Notes: generated by a model from the letters alone, not told the origin. A stretch of 64,000 bases of DNA from JBFMFH01 sp040752275 (GCA_040752275.1 JBFMFH010000062.1:62001-126000), one strand, 5' to 3'; shown: positions 33,664 through 48,118, counted from the first letter of the stretch. Made by a program: numbers and translations.

Positions 33664-33669
33664 ATCTTA
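33664..33669 (-). promoter_or_regulatory. -10 box of the VWFA gene (leaderless type)
   Basis: TAAGAT on the minus strand is seven bases from the ATG at 33656. No ribosome binding site precedes the gene. Confidence 0.35.
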
Positions 33670-33773
33670 GCAAGCCACGTGCCTACGTGTCCCGGCCGGC
33701 GCGGTCGCGTGGATCCGGGGACCGGGCGGCCGCGTCCAACTGTTGACGCCTCCCGGCGGACGCCGGTATCGTG

Positions 33774-34142
33774 ATGGTGGCTTCTATGTCCATGTGGCTG
33801 CAGTTTTTCCGGGCGAGCGTGGCCTTCGGGCTCGTGGCGGGTCTTCTCGCCACTCCGGTAGGGCTTGCGCACCCCGGGGCGATGCAGCACGACGCATGCG
33901 ACCACCTGTCCGCGCCGGCAGCCGGGTCCGAAGGGGGCCGGCTGGCGGCTGCCCGCAGGGCGACGTCGCGCGGGCACTGTTTCACGTGCCACTGGTTCCA
34001 AGCCTTCCGGACATCGTTCACCTCGGGCCCTCGCGTCACGATCGATGACACGCCGGCGGCGCGGACCCCCGCTGCCGTGTTCCAGACCCGCCACGTTCTC
34101 GATGCGCGACTCCCGGTGACCCGGGCACCGCCGCGCGTCTGA
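33774..34142 (+). CDS. Small secreted Cys/His protein upstream of a metal receptor
   Basis: This 122-residue protein has an N-terminal signal segment (FFRASVAFGLVAGLLATPVGLA), then HPGAMQHDACDHL, and a central GHCFTCHWFQ that formally matches CxxCH. Low-complexity Pro/Arg-rich sequence ends it. It resembles short DUF2946-like proteins that precede TonB receptors for metals. The start could be GTG 33771, ATG 33774 or ATG 33786; none has a clear ribosome site. The receptor with a His-rich loop follows 175 bp later on the same strand. Metal binding or sensing is an inference; a true c-type heme is unlikely with one motif in such a short chain. Confidence 0.6.
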   Translation: MVASMSMWLQFFRASVAFGLVAGLLATPVGLAHPGAMQHDACDHLSAPAAGSEGGRLAAARRATSRGHCFTCHWFQAFRTSFTSGPRVTIDDTPAARTPAAVFQTRHVLDARLPVTRAPPRV

Positions 34143-34317
34143 CGTCGTCGCGTTTCCCTGTTGTGTTCGGTCGTGTTCCGGCGGGGCTGCCGTTCCGCCT
34201 GGCGACTCCGGCCGCCGCCGGGCGGGCCGATGAGGAGTCGCCGCCTCTCTCTCGCGCGTCGTCAGCGAGGCGCACGCCGGCGAGGGTCCGGGACCCCTGA
34301 GTCCCGAGGAGGTCGCC

Positions 34318-36543
34318 ATGATCGTTCGAGCGGCGCAATCATCACATGCTTGCGTGCCTTCCTTCTTCGTGCTGGTGTTGCTGTTGGCAGCGGGCCCGGT
34401 CTTTGCGGCCGATGCGGTCTTCAAGGGGCGCCTGCTGCACTCGCTCACCGGCGAACCTGTGGCCGATGCCAAGGTGGTGCTGGTAGAGGTCAAGCGCACC
34501 ACAGTGTCCGCAGCCGATGGCACATTTGCCTTCGATGCCGTCAAGCCAGGCACGTACCACCTCGTCGTCGAAGCGCAGGGCTTCTCCGGTAAGCACCGCG
34601 AATACCAGATCGTGGCTCCCGAGACCACCATCGAGGTGCTGGTTGACCCGGAGCTGCACTACACGGAGGTCGTGTCGGTCAGTGCGGAGCCGCGGGATCA
34701 ATTCAGCGCCTACCAGCCGACCTCCGTCCTGGCCGGCCAGGACCTGACGCGGGAACTCGAGACGTCCCTGGCGGCGACGGTCCAGACGCAGCCCGGGATG
34801 GCGGTGCGATCGTTCGGGAACGCGCCGGCGCGACCCGTGATTCGCGGCCTTGACGGTGACCGCGTCCTGATCCTCGAGGACGGACAACGAACGGGAGATC
34901 TGTCGAGCCAGTCGGGCGACCACGGCGTGACCATCAACCCGGCTGCCGCCTCGAAGATCGAGGTCGTACGCGGCCCGGCCATGCTGTTGTACGGATCGAA
35001 TGCGATTGGCGGCCTGGTCAATGTGATTGCCGACACGGTGCCGACCGAGCGGGTGACTGGCGCCAGCGGAGCGTTGACAGGCGACCTCGGGTCGAACGGC
35101 GGCCTGGCGACGGGTGCCGGCGACATGTGGTGGGGCAACTCGTCGTGGGCGATCCACGCGGGCGGAGGGGGATCCCGATCGGGCGACTACCGAACACCGG
35201 ATGGCCTCGTCGACAACACGCAGTCGCGCAATGGCTTCATGTCAGTCGGAGTGGCCTGGATCGGCGCAAAGGGGTACGCCGGGGGCAGCTACGGGTACGA
35301 GGACACGCGATACGGCCTGCCCTTCGTCGAGGAAGGACTCGTCGAACTGACGCCACGGCGGCACATGATGTCCCTGCGTGCGGAGGCCAGGGCCCTCACG
35401 GGGTTCCTCTCGTCGGTGCGCGCCTCGTTCGCCGGTCGTCGCTATCGTCACGAGGAGATCGTGGGCGGCGCGATCGGCACATCGTTCCGCAACGACACGA
35501 ACGAGTTCGAATTCCGGGCCAACCACCGGCCTGTCGGCCGGTTCTCGGGATCGATGGGGGCGCTGGTGCTGGACCGCTCGTTCTCGGCCGAGGGCGACGA
35601 GGCCCTGTCACCTCCGGTCGACCAACGCGGGTTCGCCGCCTTCCTCTATGAGGAGGTCGCCTGGCACCACGTGACCCTGCAGCTCGGCGGACGCGTCGAC
35701 CATGCGGCCTATTCCCCGGCTGGCGGCACGCTGCCCCCGAGGGATTTCACCAACGTCTCCTGGTCGACGGGGCTGCTCGTCAACCCGCCGATGCTAGACC
35801 ATCGGACGTCGTATGCCATCAGTGTCGCCCGGGCCGCGCGGCACCCAGCCCTCGAAGAGCTGTACTTCAACGGCCCCCACCCGGGCAACTTCGCCTTCGA
35901 GATCGGCAACGCGAATCTCGAATCCGAGCACGCACTCGGATTCGATGCCTCGTTCCGGTGGCGTTCCCCGAAGTTCTCGGCCGAGGCGACGTACTTCCGG
36001 AACAGCATCGCCGACTACATCTTCAGGAACCCGGTCGAGGGCCTGCCCGAAGAGGATGAGCACGCACACGAAGGCCACCACCACGGAGACCTGGCGGTCA
36101 TCGAGTACCTCGCCCGCGATAGCCTCCTGCAGGGGGTCGAGATCCACGCAGACCTGCAGCTGACCACCCACTGGTTCGCGGACCTCGGGATCGACTACGT
36201 GCGCGGGCGGCTGAAGGATACCGGCGAGCCGCTACCTCGGATCCCGCCCATCCGCGCCCGGGGCAGCCTGCGCTACCAGTACAACGCCTTCAACGCCGGG
36301 GCGGAGGTAACGGACGTTGCCGCACAGAAGCGTGTCTTCGGCATCGAAACACCGACCGGCGGCTACACGCTGGTGAAGCTGTTCGCTTCCTATTCGTTCA
36401 TGACCGGGAAGGCCGTGAGCACCGTCACCGCGCGGATTGACAACCTGACCAACGAGCTGTATCGGAACCACCTCTCGTACGTGAAGGACTACATCGCGGA
36501 GATGGGACGGACGTTCAAGGTGGTCTACAACATCAAGTTCTAG
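34318..36543 (+). CDS. TonB-dependent receptor, probable metal (zinc/copper) uptake
   Basis: This 741-residue outer-membrane receptor has a signal peptide (ending VFAAD), a short regulatory-type beta domain (about 33-105), a plug (about 110-240) with PVIRGLDGDRVLILEDGQR and VEVVRGPAMLLYGSNAIGG, and a barrel ending TFKVVYNIKF. Residues about 580-592 form a loop, HAHEGHHHGD, with six His, as in ZnuD-type zinc receptors. The closely packed PVIRGL plug pattern is that of metal/metallophore receptors. A small secreted Cys/His protein gene precedes it. Zinc is the best guess; copper or nickel remain possible. Confidence 0.9.
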   Translation: MIVRAAQSSHACVPSFFVLVLLLAAGPVFAADAVFKGRLLHSLTGEPVADAKVVLVEVKRTTVSAADGTFAFDAVKPGTYHLVVEAQGFSGKHREYQIVAPETTIEVLVDPELHYTEVVSVSAEPRDQFSAYQPTSVLAGQDLTRELETSLAATVQTQPGMAVRSFGNAPARPVIRGLDGDRVLILEDGQRTGDLSSQSGDHGVTINPAAASKIEVVRGPAMLLYGSNAIGGLVNVIADTVPTERVTGASGALTGDLGSNGGLATGAGDMWWGNSSWAIHAGGGGSRSGDYRTPDGLVDNTQSRNGFMSVGVAWIGAKGYAGGSYGYEDTRYGLPFVEEGLVELTPRRHMMSLRAEARALTGFLSSVRASFAGRRYRHEEIVGGAIGTSFRNDTNEFEFRANHRPVGRFSGSMGALVLDRSFSAEGDEALSPPVDQRGFAAFLYEEVAWHHVTLQLGGRVDHAAYSPAGGTLPPRDFTNVSWSTGLLVNPPMLDHRTSYAISVARAARHPALEELYFNGPHPGNFAFEIGNANLESEHALGFDASFRWRSPKFSAEATYFRNSIADYIFRNPVEGLPEEDEHAHEGHHHGDLAVIEYLARDSLLQGVEIHADLQLTTHWFADLGIDYVRGRLKDTGEPLPRIPPIRARGSLRYQYNAFNAGAEVTDVAAQKRVFGIETPTGGYTLVKLFASYSFMTGKAVSTVTARIDNLTNELYRNHLSYVKDYIAEMGRTFKVVYNIKF

Positions 36544-36626
36544 GCGACAGGCGACAGGCGATAGGCGACATGCCTCCGCCGCGCGCATGACCCGCAGGCA
36601 GAAGACAGAAGACAGAAGACAGAAGA
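36542..36626. repeat. Two heptanucleotide arrays, (AGGCGAC)x4 and (AGAAGAC)x3.7
   Basis: AGGCGAC repeats run from 36542, one base after the start of the receptor's stop codon region, to 36569. AGAAGAC repeats run from 36600 to 36626. Both have a 7-bp period, but their units differ. Confidence 0.85.
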
Positions 36627-36701
36627 GTGGCTACAATCGGGCCGGCGTTCGGGACCGGTGCCTCGCGCGGCCGGGCCGTGCGGGCGGGCGAAGGAGCACT
36701 G

Positions 36702-37124
36702 ATGACAGACGCGACACCGGCGACCGTCGTGGGACTCAGGTGGGAGGAGGGACTCAGGTTCACGGCAACGAGCAAGGACCATGCCTGGACGCTCGACGGC
36801 AGGAACGAAGCGGGACCCGGCCCGGTCATCATCATGGCGTCGGCCCTTGCGGGCTGCATGGCCATCGACGTGGTGCACATTCTGACCAGAGGCCGGCACA
36901 AGGTCGCGGCGCTGGACGCGGAGCTTGTCGGGCAGCGGGCGGACACCGACCCGAAGCGGTTTACGCGGGTCGAGTTGCTCTTCAAGGTGACGACCTCGGC
37001 GCCGATCGATGCCGTGGAGCGGGCCATCGACCTGTCACGCGGGAAGTACTGTTCGGTGTGGCAGTCGATGCGCCAGGACATCGAGTTCGTGACGAGTGCG
37101 GAGCTGACGTCAACGGGGGGATGA
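36702..37124 (+). CDS. OsmC family protein
   Basis: The start at 36702 is preceded by AAGGAG at good distance and gives 140 residues. The OsmC/Ohr fold is marked by the first active Cys in ALAGCMAIDV (Cys52) and the second in GKYCSVWQSM (Cys117), the pair that reduces organic or inorganic peroxides. It is a cytosolic thiol peroxidase-like protein. Some members lack activity and act in other roles; both Cys are present here. It follows the metal receptor by 158 bp (with heptad arrays between), so it is probably transcribed separately. Copy B of the structured element begins 16 bp after it. Confidence 0.88.
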   Translation: MTDATPATVVGLRWEEGLRFTATSKDHAWTLDGRNEAGPGPVIIMASALAGCMAIDVVHILTRGRHKVAALDAELVGQRADTDPKRFTRVELLFKVTTSAPIDAVERAIDLSRGKYCSVWQSMRQDIEFVTSAELTSTGG

Positions 37125-37140
37125 GACATGTCGTTTGGGG

Positions 37141-37362
37141 TGGCCGGCCGTGGTGTTCCGGAGCAAACCATGTGAGCACGGCGACGCTCGTGGGCCGGGG
37201 GGCGTCAGCCCCGGGGATGCCGCAAAACACGGCGAAGAACAAGGGGGTCAGCCGGCGCTTTGGTCCGCGGAGCGGCAGCCGGCGTCCAGCGGTCCGCAAC
37301 GGGCCGGAGACGTGTTTTGCCGCCGTGTCGAACGGTTTGCGGAGGAACACCACGGCCGGCCA
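37141..37362 (+). repeat. Structured intergenic element, copy B
   Basis: This 222-bp palindromic element has 19-bp perfect terminal inverted repeats (37141-37159 and 37344-37362). The inner pairing continues with GCAAACC/GGTTTGC and GCAAAACACG/CGTGTTTTGC. On the plus (sense) strand its centre (about 37238-37310) matches the core of copy A at roughly 90 percent, for example TCCGCGGAGCGGCAGCCGGC. The arms do not resemble copy A's arms. It fills most of the 302-bp gap between osmC and the penicillin-acylase gene; no protein gene is supported there. Confidence 0.8.
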
Positions 37363-37426
37363 TTCCGGCGCAACGCGTCCGTAGGGACTCCACGTAATCT
37401 GTCCCCGCAACCCTGGTGAGGACCGC

Positions 37427-39991
<2,565 letters not shown>

Positions 39992-39995
39992 CATC

Positions 39996-40040
39996 GCCGC
40001 CAGGGCAGGGACACCAGTCGGCCCAGGCTTCCCTGGCGGC
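39996..40040. terminator. Hairpin between convergent genes
   Basis: GCCGCCAGGG (39996-40005) and CCCTGGCGGC (40031-40040) are perfect 10-bp complements around a 25-base loop. They lie between the convergent acylase and M14 genes and fit a bidirectional terminator, though no T tract follows. Confidence 0.4.
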
Positions 40041-40073
40041 CGACGCCTCTGGCGAGGGCCCCAGCCCCGGGCT

Positions 40074-42848
<2,775 letters not shown>

Positions 42849-43026
42849 GCCAGCAACTCCTTTATTGACAACGAGATACGCGACTCAGACCGGATCGCAC
42901 CCAGCCAAGCCCCGGGCGGCCAGCCCCACAATAATCGCAGAAAAGCGCGCAATTCGGGCCAGAAAACGGTTGAGATTCCGCCGATCGCGCCCTAGCATGA
43001 CAGACTCAACCAGAGAGAGCCGGGCG

Positions 43027-44160
43027 ATGATCAACGTATCAGCCATTCGGATGCAGCAGTTCGGGGTGCAGTTCTACCAGGCTTCACTGACGGCGAGGGA
43101 CATCGACAAGCTGGTGCGCTTCGAGGTGCTGAGCTACGGGGAGCAGCACCATCCGCCGGTGCGCGGCAAGAGGAAGTCGTCGCCGGCGTCGAAGGTCAAC
43201 TGGGACCTGCTCGAGCGGCGTATCGGTGCGAACGAGAAGGCCTACCAGCGCCAGATCATCCGGCGGAAGATCGACGAGCTCGTGCAGTACTACGAGCAGT
43301 GCCGTCAGGCGAGAGACCTGCCCTCGATCCCGGGTGCGGTGATCATCTCGTGTGACGAAAGGCTGGTGTTCGTGCCGGTCGACGACGGGTCCAATCTCGG
43401 CACGCTCAAGGTCCCCGAGACGGAGGGCATCCTCAGAGCCATCGATGGGCAACACCGGTTGCTGGCCATGCATGCCGACATCGAGCGCTTCGGCAGCGAG
43501 GCCTTCTCGATTCCGGCGGTGATCTTCGATCAGCTGCCCGAAGATCACATCGTCCAGATGTTTGTGACGATCAACGCCAAGCACACGCGGTTGAACTCCT
43601 CGCACCTGGTCAGTTTGTCGGGCCGGCAGCTCTATCGCGACGAGAATCTGGCGGCGGCTCACGATATCATCCGGGCCCTGCAGGATCGCGAGGATTCGCC
43701 CCTGTGCGGGAACATCAAGCTGCTCGGCGTCGGCCATGGCGTGGTCGCACAGGCGCCCCTCGCCCAGGAGCTGAAGAGGCTCTTCCAGACTGAGGCCTTT
43801 GGCAGCGGGCGCAAGGGCGCCGAGTTCCGCGACGACGCCAGGCGTTTCTTCGTGAACTACTTCAGACAGATTGCGGTGCTCTTCGGCGCCGCGTGGAACG
43901 GCCGGAAGTACAGCATCAAGTCGTCGGCCGCCCTGCGCGCCTTCATTCGCGTGGCACCCGATGTCGTCCGGCAGCTCGATCAGGAACGCGCCGAGCGCAC
44001 GGATTTCCGCGCCATCGGGAGGGTCATCGCACCCTGGGGACGGCGTATCGGAGACCTTCGGTTCGAGACTGACGGCGCCTGGGCCCGCAACACGAGTGTC
44101 GATACCCTCGCCAAGGAGCTTCGCCTCGCGCTCCAGTACCCCGAAGGCACAATGGCGTAG
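43027..44160 (+). CDS. DGQHR domain protein (DndB-like)
   Basis: This 377-residue cytosolic protein carries the diagnostic motif AIDGQHRLLAM (Asp140-Arg144) and the adjacent FVTINAKHTRLN segment, which define the DGQHR family. The best-known member, DndB, regulates phosphorothioate DNA modification and binds DNA; other members act in phage-defence loci. No dndACDE or other defence gene is nearby, so this is an orphan. ATG at 43027 is preceded by AGAGAGAG; an in-frame ATG at 42997 has no ribosome site. It is convergent with argJ across a heptad array. Function in this organism is unknown. Confidence 0.8.
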   Translation: MINVSAIRMQQFGVQFYQASLTARDIDKLVRFEVLSYGEQHHPPVRGKRKSSPASKVNWDLLERRIGANEKAYQRQIIRRKIDELVQYYEQCRQARDLPSIPGAVIISCDERLVFVPVDDGSNLGTLKVPETEGILRAIDGQHRLLAMHADIERFGSEAFSIPAVIFDQLPEDHIVQMFVTINAKHTRLNSSHLVSLSGRQLYRDENLAAAHDIIRALQDREDSPLCGNIKLLGVGHGVVAQAPLAQELKRLFQTEAFGSGRKGAEFRDDARRFFVNYFRQIAVLFGAAWNGRKYSIKSSAALRAFIRVAPDVVRQLDQERAERTDFRAIGRVIAPWGRRIGDLRFETDGAWARNTSVDTLAKELRLALQYPEGTMA

Positions 44161-44163
44161 GGC

Positions 44164-44198
44164 AGGCGACGGACGACAGGCGACGGACGACAGGAGAC
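44164..44198. repeat. Heptanucleotide array, alternating AGGCGAC/GGACGAC
   Basis: Five 7-bp units in the order AGGCGAC, GGACGAC, AGGCGAC, GGACGAC, AGGAGAC fill the gap between the convergent DGQHR and argJ genes. Confidence 0.85.
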
Positions 44199-44206
44199 GC
44201 GAGGCT

Positions 44207-45439
44207 TTACGTCCGATACTCGCCGTTGATCCGCACGTACTCGGCCGACAAGTCGCACGTCCAGACAGTGGCGCGGTGCGGCCCGCCCGTTCCAAGGTCG
44301 ACCTCGATCTCGATGTCGGTGCCCCTGAGGTAGTCGGCGGCCTGCGGTGCGCGCTCGTCGAAGGGCACCCCCTCACTGAACAGGACGTTCGTACCGAGGC
44401 GGACCGACGCGCGGTCCGGATCGAACGCCACGCCGGCGCGTCCGGCGGCGGCGACCAGGCGCCCCCAGTTCGGATCGCCGCCGTGAATCGCGGTCTTGAC
44501 CAAGAGCGAATTGGCGATCACCTTCGCAGCCCGCTTCGCGTCGCCGTCGGACGCCCCTCCCGACACCGTGATCGACACGAGCTTCGTCGCGCCCTCCGCA
44601 CCGCGGACGATAGCCCGAGCAAGATCGGCGCAGACGGCCCGAAGCCCCGCGACCAGGGCCGGATGGAGATCGCCCTCGACGGCCACCTTGCTCGCTCCGC
44701 CGGCCATCAGGAACACGCTGTCATTCGTCGAGGTGTCGCCGTCGACGGTGATGGCGTTGAAGGTGTCGTCGGCCGCCTCAGTCAGTGCGCGGTGCAGGTC
44801 CGGCGGATGCACCATGGCATCGGTCGTGAGGAACGCCAGCATGGTCGCCATGCTGGGCTCGATCATGCCGGCGCCTTTGGCCATGCCGCCGACGTGGAAC
44901 GTGCCCGCGCGCGTGAGCACCCGCACCGCCGCTTCCTTCGGCGCTCTGTCGGTGGTCATGATGGCCCGGGCTGCCTCGAGGTGATGGCGGCCGGACAGAC
45001 TCCGGAGGGCCAGCCCAATCCCCTGGCGGAGCTTGTCGGCATCGAGCTGCACGCCGATGACGCCGGTGGAGGCGACCAGCACGTCCTCGGGACGGCAGCC
45101 GAGCGAGGATGCGAGGAAATCCGTCGAGCTGCGCGCAACCGACAGGCCCTCGGGACCCGTACACGCGTTGGCACACCCGCTGTTGACGACGATGGCTGCC
45201 GCGTGGCCCTCCGAGCGCTGGAGGTGTTCCCGGCTCACCATCACCGGGGCGGCGCACGTCAGGTTGGTGGTGAACAGCCCCGCCGCCGTGGAGAGGTTGT
45301 CCGGCACGATGAGTGCGAGATCGAGCGCCCCGTCCCTCTTGATCTGGCAGGCGACACCGGCGACCCGGAAGCCCGCTGCGGCGGTGATCCCGCCGGGGAT
45401 GGGCTCGATGGTCACCCCGGAAGGAACCTCCGCGGTCAT
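44207..45439 (-). CDS. argJ: Glutamate N-acetyltransferase/amino-acid acetyltransferase
   Basis: This 410-residue bifunctional ArgJ transfers the acetyl group from N-acetylornithine to glutamate (and may also use acetyl-CoA). It is an Ntn-like enzyme that self-cleaves in KGAGMIEPSMATML, between Ala198 and Thr199. Other signatures are VNSGCANACTG, STGVIGVQL and GGDPNWGRLVAAAGR. It ends the argC-argB-argD-GNAT-argJ operon. Its ATG overlaps the GNAT stop by 4 bp. With ArgJ, the acetyl group is recycled, so the GNAT upstream may serve as a priming acetylglutamate synthase. Confidence 0.95.
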   Translation of the reverse strand: MTAEVPSGVTIEPIPGGITAAAGFRVAGVACQIKRDGALDLALIVPDNLSTAAGLFTTNLTCAAPVMVSREHLQRSEGHAAAIVVNSGCANACTGPEGLSVARSSTDFLASSLGCRPEDVLVASTGVIGVQLDADKLRQGIGLALRSLSGRHHLEAARAIMTTDRAPKEAAVRVLTRAGTFHVGGMAKGAGMIEPSMATMLAFLTTDAMVHPPDLHRALTEAADDTFNAITVDGDTSTNDSVFLMAGGASKVAVEGDLHPALVAGLRAVCADLARAIVRGAEGATKLVSITVSGGASDGDAKRAAKVIANSLLVKTAIHGGDPNWGRLVAAAGRAGVAFDPDRASVRLGTNVLFSEGVPFDERAPQAADYLRGTDIEIEVDLGTGGPHRATVWTCDLSAEYVRINGEYRT

Positions 45440-46011
45440 GAGCACCGCTCCTGCCCCGGCGCCGGGAGGCCCGCACGCCCGAGGCACGAGTCGACCATCG
45501 CGTATTGCCCGCAAGTCTGGAAGAGCGGACAGCTCCAGCAGTCGGCACCGACCTTCTCGGGCAGCCAGAAGTGCGGCACGATCGAGAAGCCGATCCGGGC
45601 GAAGAGGCGCGGATCGTGGGTGAACGCACAAAGCGTCCGGAAGCGCCCGGCCCGGGCGCGCAGACGAAGGGCCCCGACCACCAGCTTGCCCAGACCGAGG
45701 CCGCGCGCCGCCTCGTGGACGACGAGCGACCGGATCTCGGCGACACCGGCGCTGAGCGGGGCCAACTCGGCGCAGGCGAGCATCTCGCCGCTGCCCGCGT
45801 GGACGACCACGAAGCGCTGAATGTGCCGGGTGATATCGGCCAGCGTCCGCGGCAGCAGGTGTCCGGCCTCAAGGTTGCGGACGATGAGCGCGTGGATGGA
45901 CGAAGCATCGTCGACGACGGCCGGGCGGGGCATCGACGGGCCCGGGACGGATGCCGCAGGGGCCGTTTGCGGCGCGGCGGCAGCCGAGAGCGGCAGAGGA
46001 GCGGTGTTCAT
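45436..46011 (-). CDS. GNAT N-acetyltransferase, probable short N-acetylglutamate synthase
   Basis: This 191-residue GNAT protein has the acetyl-CoA loop EAARGLGLGKLVVGAL and the tail GADCWSCPLFQTC, whose Cys spacing is found in short acetylglutamate synthases. The first 30 residues are Ala/Pro-rich and probably disordered. It lies between argD and argJ with 4-bp ATGA overlaps on both sides, indicating tight coupling. Catalysis of acetyl-CoA + glutamate to N-acetylglutamate, the first step of arginine synthesis, is inferred from context and family. A related acetyltransferase activity cannot be excluded. Confidence 0.8.
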   Translation of the reverse strand: MNTAPLPLSAAAAPQTAPAASVPGPSMPRPAVVDDASSIHALIVRNLEAGHLLPRTLADITRHIQRFVVVHAGSGEMLACAELAPLSAGVAEIRSLVVHEAARGLGLGKLVVGALRLRARAGRFRTLCAFTHDPRLFARIGFSIVPHFWLPEKVGADCWSCPLFQTCGQYAMVDSCLGRAGLPAPGQERCS

Positions 46012-47237
46012 GCGGCCTGCTCCGCGATGGTCCGAGCAAACACCTCGCCCATAAGCGCCAGGGCTTCGTCGGCCTGCGCTTCCGTCAGGACGAACGGCGG
46101 CAGCAGCCGGATGACGGTGCCGGCCGTCCGGTTGATGAGCAGTCCCGCGGCCAGCGCGTTCTCAACAAACGGTGTGGCGTCGACACGGAGATCCAGGCCC
46201 CACATCAAGCCGGCACCGCGGACATCGCCGACGACCGGGTACTGCCCCGCGAGCTGCGAGAGCCCGCGGCCCAGGTGTGCACCCACCCGCCCCACGTGAT
46301 CGAGGAGGCCCCCGGACATCAGTGCCTCGAGGAACACCAGTGCCGCCCGGCACGCAAGCAGATTCCCGCCGTACGTGCTGCCGTGATCGCCCAGGGTCAC
46401 GGTGGTCGCGATCCGTTCGTGCAGCAGCGCCGCGCCGACCGGCATGCCGCCACCGAGGGCCTTTCCCACCGCGACGAGATCCGGCCGCAGGCCAAGCGTC
46501 TGGTAGCCGAATGGGCGTCCCGTCCTGCCGAGGCCACACTGCACCTCGTCGGCGATGAGGAGGGTGCCGGTTCGCGCCTGTGCCTGCGTGATGGCCTCGG
46601 CCATGGCCGCTTGAAGCGGCCGGACGCCGCCCTCTCCCTGAATGGCCTCGACGATCACGGCGGCCGTGGAGTCCGTGATTGCAGCAGCCAGCGCGTCCGG
46701 GTCATCTGCGGGAATCCACCGCACGTGCGGGAGCAGCGGCTCGAACGGGAGGCGATAGTGCTCGTCCCACGTGACTGACAGCGAGCCCAGGGTGCGGCCG
46801 TGGAATGCGTGCTCGAGTGCCACGAGGCCCGTGCGGTGGTGGTGGCCCCCGGTATGCCAGTAGCGCCGAGCGAACTTCAGACACGCCTCGACCGCCTCTG
46901 TCCCGCTGTTGCAGAAGAACGTCCGGCTGAGACCGGAAAGCGAGGCCAGGTGGGCGGCGACCGGACCCTGCAGCTCGTGGTAGCACAGGTTCGACGTATG
47001 AAGCAGAGTTCGGGCCTGGTCACCCAACGCCTGGGCGAGCCCCGGATGCGCATGACCGAGCGAGGCGACGCCGACGCCGGAGATGAGGTCGAGATACCGC
47101 CGCCCCGACGTGTCGAACAGATAGACCCCTTCGCCGCGCGAGAAGACAACGGGGGCCCGCTTGTAGGTCTGCAGGACGTGCGCCGCGTCGAGGGACTGCA
47201 CGGTTTCGCCGGGCACGGTGGAGGATGGAGCGGTCAT
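46008..47237 (-). CDS. argD: Acetylornithine aminotransferase
   Basis: This 409-residue class-III PLP aminotransferase converts N-acetylglutamate semialdehyde and glutamate to N-acetylornithine and 2-oxoglutarate. It shows GVGVASLGHAHP, FCNSGTEAVEAC, IVEAIQGEGGVRP, IADEVQCGLGRTG and the PLP Lys in AVGKALGGGMP. Its length and motifs match ArgD, and its place between argB and the acetyltransferase gene agrees. Its start overlaps the argB stop by 4 bp. Ornithine or GABA aminotransferase would be the alternative by family, but the operon makes ArgD clear. Confidence 0.95.
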   Translation of the reverse strand: MTAPSSTVPGETVQSLDAAHVLQTYKRAPVVFSRGEGVYLFDTSGRRYLDLISGVGVASLGHAHPGLAQALGDQARTLLHTSNLCYHELQGPVAAHLASLSGLSRTFFCNSGTEAVEACLKFARRYWHTGGHHHRTGLVALEHAFHGRTLGSLSVTWDEHYRLPFEPLLPHVRWIPADDPDALAAAITDSTAAVIVEAIQGEGGVRPLQAAMAEAITQAQARTGTLLIADEVQCGLGRTGRPFGYQTLGLRPDLVAVGKALGGGMPVGAALLHERIATTVTLGDHGSTYGGNLLACRAALVFLEALMSGGLLDHVGRVGAHLGRGLSQLAGQYPVVGDVRGAGLMWGLDLRVDATPFVENALAAGLLINRTAGTVIRLLPPFVLTEAQADEALALMGEVFARTIAEQAA

Positions 47238-48118
47238 GGCACGATCCTCGTCGCATCGACGCCGGCGCCATCGGCGCCGCCGGCCGCCTCGGCGAGACGG
47301 CGCGGGTCCGAACCGTTGATGATGATCACGTCGCGCACGCCCGCGGCGAGGGCGGCCCGGCAGGCGTGGAGCTTCGCGAGCATGCCGGCGTTGATGGTGC
47401 CGCGCCGGACGAGGGTCGACTCCGCCGCTGGATCGAGGGCCGGAATCGTCCGGCCGGACGCGTCCAGCACCCCGTTCGACGCGCCGGCGATCACCAGGCG
47501 CGACGCACCCGTTCGTGCCGCGAGCGCCGCGGCGAGCGTGTCGGCATTGACGTTATAGAGCGCACCGTCCCGAGCCGCGCCAATGCTGGCGACGACCGGG
47601 AGGTACCGGCCCTCGAGGAGATGGCCGAGCAAGAACGGCGTACCATCCACGATCGGCTGGCCGACGCGCTCGAGGGAAACGACGTCGCCAGCGACAGTCC
47701 GGTACGGGGGCATCGGCTCCACTGGTCCCACGCCCGCATCGGCTCCGGTGAGTCCGACCGCCTGGCCACCCGCGGCATTGATGGCCGCGACGAACCGGGT
47801 GTTGATGGAGCCGGCCAGCACCGACACGACGACGGCCAGCGTGGCCTCATCGGTGATGCGCAACCCGTCGACCTGCCGCTTCGGGATGCCCGCTCCGGCC
47901 AGCGACGCATCGATCTCGCGTCCGCCGCCGTGGGCGACGATGAGCGGGACCGCGCGGGCCGCGTCGACGACGCTCTCGGCGACAGTCGCCAGACGCCCGG
48001 GCGTCTCCAGCAGTTCGCCGCCCAGCTTCAGCACGACGGGGTTCGCCCGTGGTCGCCCGGGACTCTCCCGCTTCAATCCAGGACGGTCTTGCCGGGAGCG
48101 GCTCGTCTCGGGTGCCAT
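47234..48118 (-). CDS. argB: Acetylglutamate kinase
   Basis: This 294-residue amino-acid kinase phosphorylates N-acetylglutamate, the second step of arginine synthesis. Visible motifs are VVLKLGGELL (phosphate loop), IVAHGGGREID, GLRITDEATLAVV and NVNADTLAAALA. The first 25 residues are a basic extension. The start (ATG at 48118) shares one base with the argC stop (TGATG), and the stop overlaps argD by 4 bp. A longer frame reads into argC antisense sequence and is not used. An arginine-feedback extension typical of hexameric ArgB cannot be judged by eye. Confidence 0.93.
   Translation of the reverse strand: MAPETSRSRQDRPGLKRESPGRPRANPVVLKLGGELLETPGRLATVAESVVDAARAVPLIVAHGGGREIDASLAGAGIPKRQVDGLRITDEATLAVVVSVLAGSINTRFVAAINAAGGQAVGLTGADAGVGPVEPMPPYRTVAGDVVSLERVGQPIVDGTPFLLGHLLEGRYLPVVASIGAARDGALYNVNADTLAAALAARTGASRLVIAGASNGVLDASGRTIPALDPAAESTLVRRGTINAGMLAKLHACRAALAAGVRDVIIINGSDPRRLAEAAGGADGAGVDATRIVP

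Noticed and set aside
33774..34142. Cytochrome c from the CxxCH motif
   Set aside because: A single motif in a short low-complexity protein with no distal Met or His context; metal-related role is more likely.
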